A DNA stretch of 64,000 bases, taken from NCBI RefSeq assembly GCF_004216715.1, contig NZ_SGXG01000001.1, positions 4,654,501-4,718,500 of the forward strand, in the 5' to 3' direction. The translations under genes and the position numbers were made by a program. The stretch is from Cecembia calidifontis (GTDB lineage: Bacteria > Bacteroidota > Bacteroidia > Cytophagales > Cyclobacteriaceae). The notes under the pieces were generated by a model. The model saw nothing but the letters and a program-made list of their open reading frames with translations. It was not told where the DNA came from and searched no databases. This document shows positions 63,246-64,000 of this stretch, piece after piece (position 1 is the first letter of the stretch; every line of letters begins with the position of its first letter).

Positions 63246-64000
63246 TCAACTAACTGCAATCCACACACCAAGGCCAAAGATTAAAAATCCAGCAAAAAAG
63301 AAATAAATTGTGTATTTGAAGATTTCTTTGGCAGGAATACCTGTTATGGAAAGTAAGGGCAAAGCCCAAAATGGCTGCAACATGTTGGAAACTTGGTCAC
63401 CATAGGCGAAAACCAATATCATTGAGGGTATATCCAAACCCATTTTTATAGCTGCCTCCATCATTACCGGGCCTTGAATGGCCCATTGCCCTCCACCAGA
63501 AGGAATGAAAAAATTGACTGCAGCAGCACTGAAAAAAGAAAACAAAGGGAAAGTTTCCGCTGAAGATCGGGCCACCATATCATCTGCCAGAAGGACCAGT
63601 AGCCCAGAATACTTCATGATTCCCAAGATTCCCGCATAAAAAGGAAACTGAATGATAATATCTGTGGCACCTTTCAATGCATTGGCCAATGTTCCAACAA
63701 AAGACCTCAGGCTGCCATAAAACAAAAGCCCTGTCCCTAATAAAAGAAAGTTTACAAAATTCAGGTCGATAAAGGACCAATCATCGTTTTGTGAAAGAAA
63801 AATTTCCCAAAAAACAGAAAGGAATATGATTATTCCTACAACCCATCCCAACTTGTCAGAAGATTCATCTGCCTGCACCGGTTGATTAGGCTTTAGGACA
63901 ATAGGTAAATTTTTCCATTTTTTGGAAGACAAAAAGACCAATAGCAAAAACAAAATGAGGACCAATAATAAATTGATGGCCAGATTAAAACTCGAAAAAA
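63246..64000 (-). CDS. Short-chain fatty acid transporter (AtoE/TIGR00366-like), 5' end outside window
   Basis: The C-terminal 251 codons of an integral membrane protein whose frame stays open to the window edge (SSFNLAINLLLVLIL...). Hydrophobic helices alternate with the conserved block FPLFSFFSAAAVNFFIPSGGGQWAIQGPVMMEAAIKMG and FAYGDQVSNMLQPFWALPLLSITG, which is typical of the AtoE family of short-chain fatty-acid permeases. The start lies beyond 64000. Confidence 0.85.
   Translation of the reverse strand, partial: FSSFNLAINLLLVLILFLLLVFLSSKKWKNLPIVLKPNQPVQADESSDKLGWVVGIIIFLSVFWEIFLSQNDDWSFIDLNFVNFLLLGTGLLFYGSLRSFVGTLANALKGATDIIIQFPFYAGILGIMKYSGLLVLLADDMVARSSAETFPLFSFFSAAAVNFFIPSGGGQWAIQGPVMMEAAIKMGLDIPSMILVFAYGDQVSNMLQPFWALPLLSITGIPAKEIFKYTIYFFFAGFLIFGLGVWIAVS

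Overview
The window looks like chromosome from a Bacteroidota bacterium, most likely order Cytophagales, family Cyclobacteriaceae (inference). The grounds are several TAnnTTTG-type -7 promoter boxes, AT-rich intergenic DNA, Bacteroidota-type protein families (Wza/Wzc-like export pair with short C-terminal anchors, TIGR02757, Porin_O_P, four-helix-bundle S23-like proteins, BNR-repeat secreted proteins) and IS families common in that group. No rRNA, tRNA or CRISPR array was recognised.

Left part (1-36.3 kb): a surface-polysaccharide region heavily remodelled by insertion sequences. Read on the minus strand it holds a Wza-like export lipoprotein and a Wzc-like tyrosine kinase (8.5-5.3 kb), a tail-end remnant of a nucleotide-sugar epimerase/decarboxylase, and a Wzx-type flippase. 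The remnant and the flippase are each cut by one copy of the same IS1380-family element; the copies are in opposite orientation and each has its own 5-bp target duplication. Further right come an IS256 element, an orphan small DUF6922-like gene, cysQ, an S23-like gene, an IS3 element, a UDP-sugar dehydrogenase and a mannose-1-phosphate guanylyltransferase. Two neighbouring genes (16.6-18.3 kb) each carry one in-frame TAG and look dead. An IS4 element sits about 30 bp upstream of a large secreted BNR-repeat protein. A further stretch (23.6-34.8 kb) is housekeeping: TIGR02757, LysM protein, NfeD protease, a tight truncated-globin/plsC/gatC/membrane-TPR operon, an ABC ATPase, cobalamin adenosyltransferase and ilvE. 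It is followed by a second, different IS3 element. All six elements have matching target duplications and intact transposase genes.

Right part (36.7-64 kb): no IS. It holds prfB with its programmed +1 frameshift, an MFS transporter, an M24 peptidase, a MATE exporter, a NUDIX hydrolase, an Lrp regulator, TPR proteins, CocE-type and M3 peptidases, an M20 amidohydrolase, a 28-residue membrane peptide missed by ordinary ORF calling, a CDF metal exporter, an AI-2E-family permease with a TPR lipoprotein, a soluble four-PAS hybrid histidine kinase, a porin, an LCIB-type (theta-class) carbonic anhydrase candidate, aconitase and a truncated short-chain fatty-acid transporter.

The most unusual feature not explained by genes is in the spacers. 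Many intergenic gaps are filled with degenerate short tandem arrays of strict 7-bp or 8-bp period, built from a few recurring words (GAATGAA, GAGCCAA, TTCGGAAGGCGGAT and an AGTCCCT-like octamer). They recur at about a dozen loci in both orientations, usually begin close to a gene's stop codon, and one has been split by an IS. Period and phase were judged by eye.
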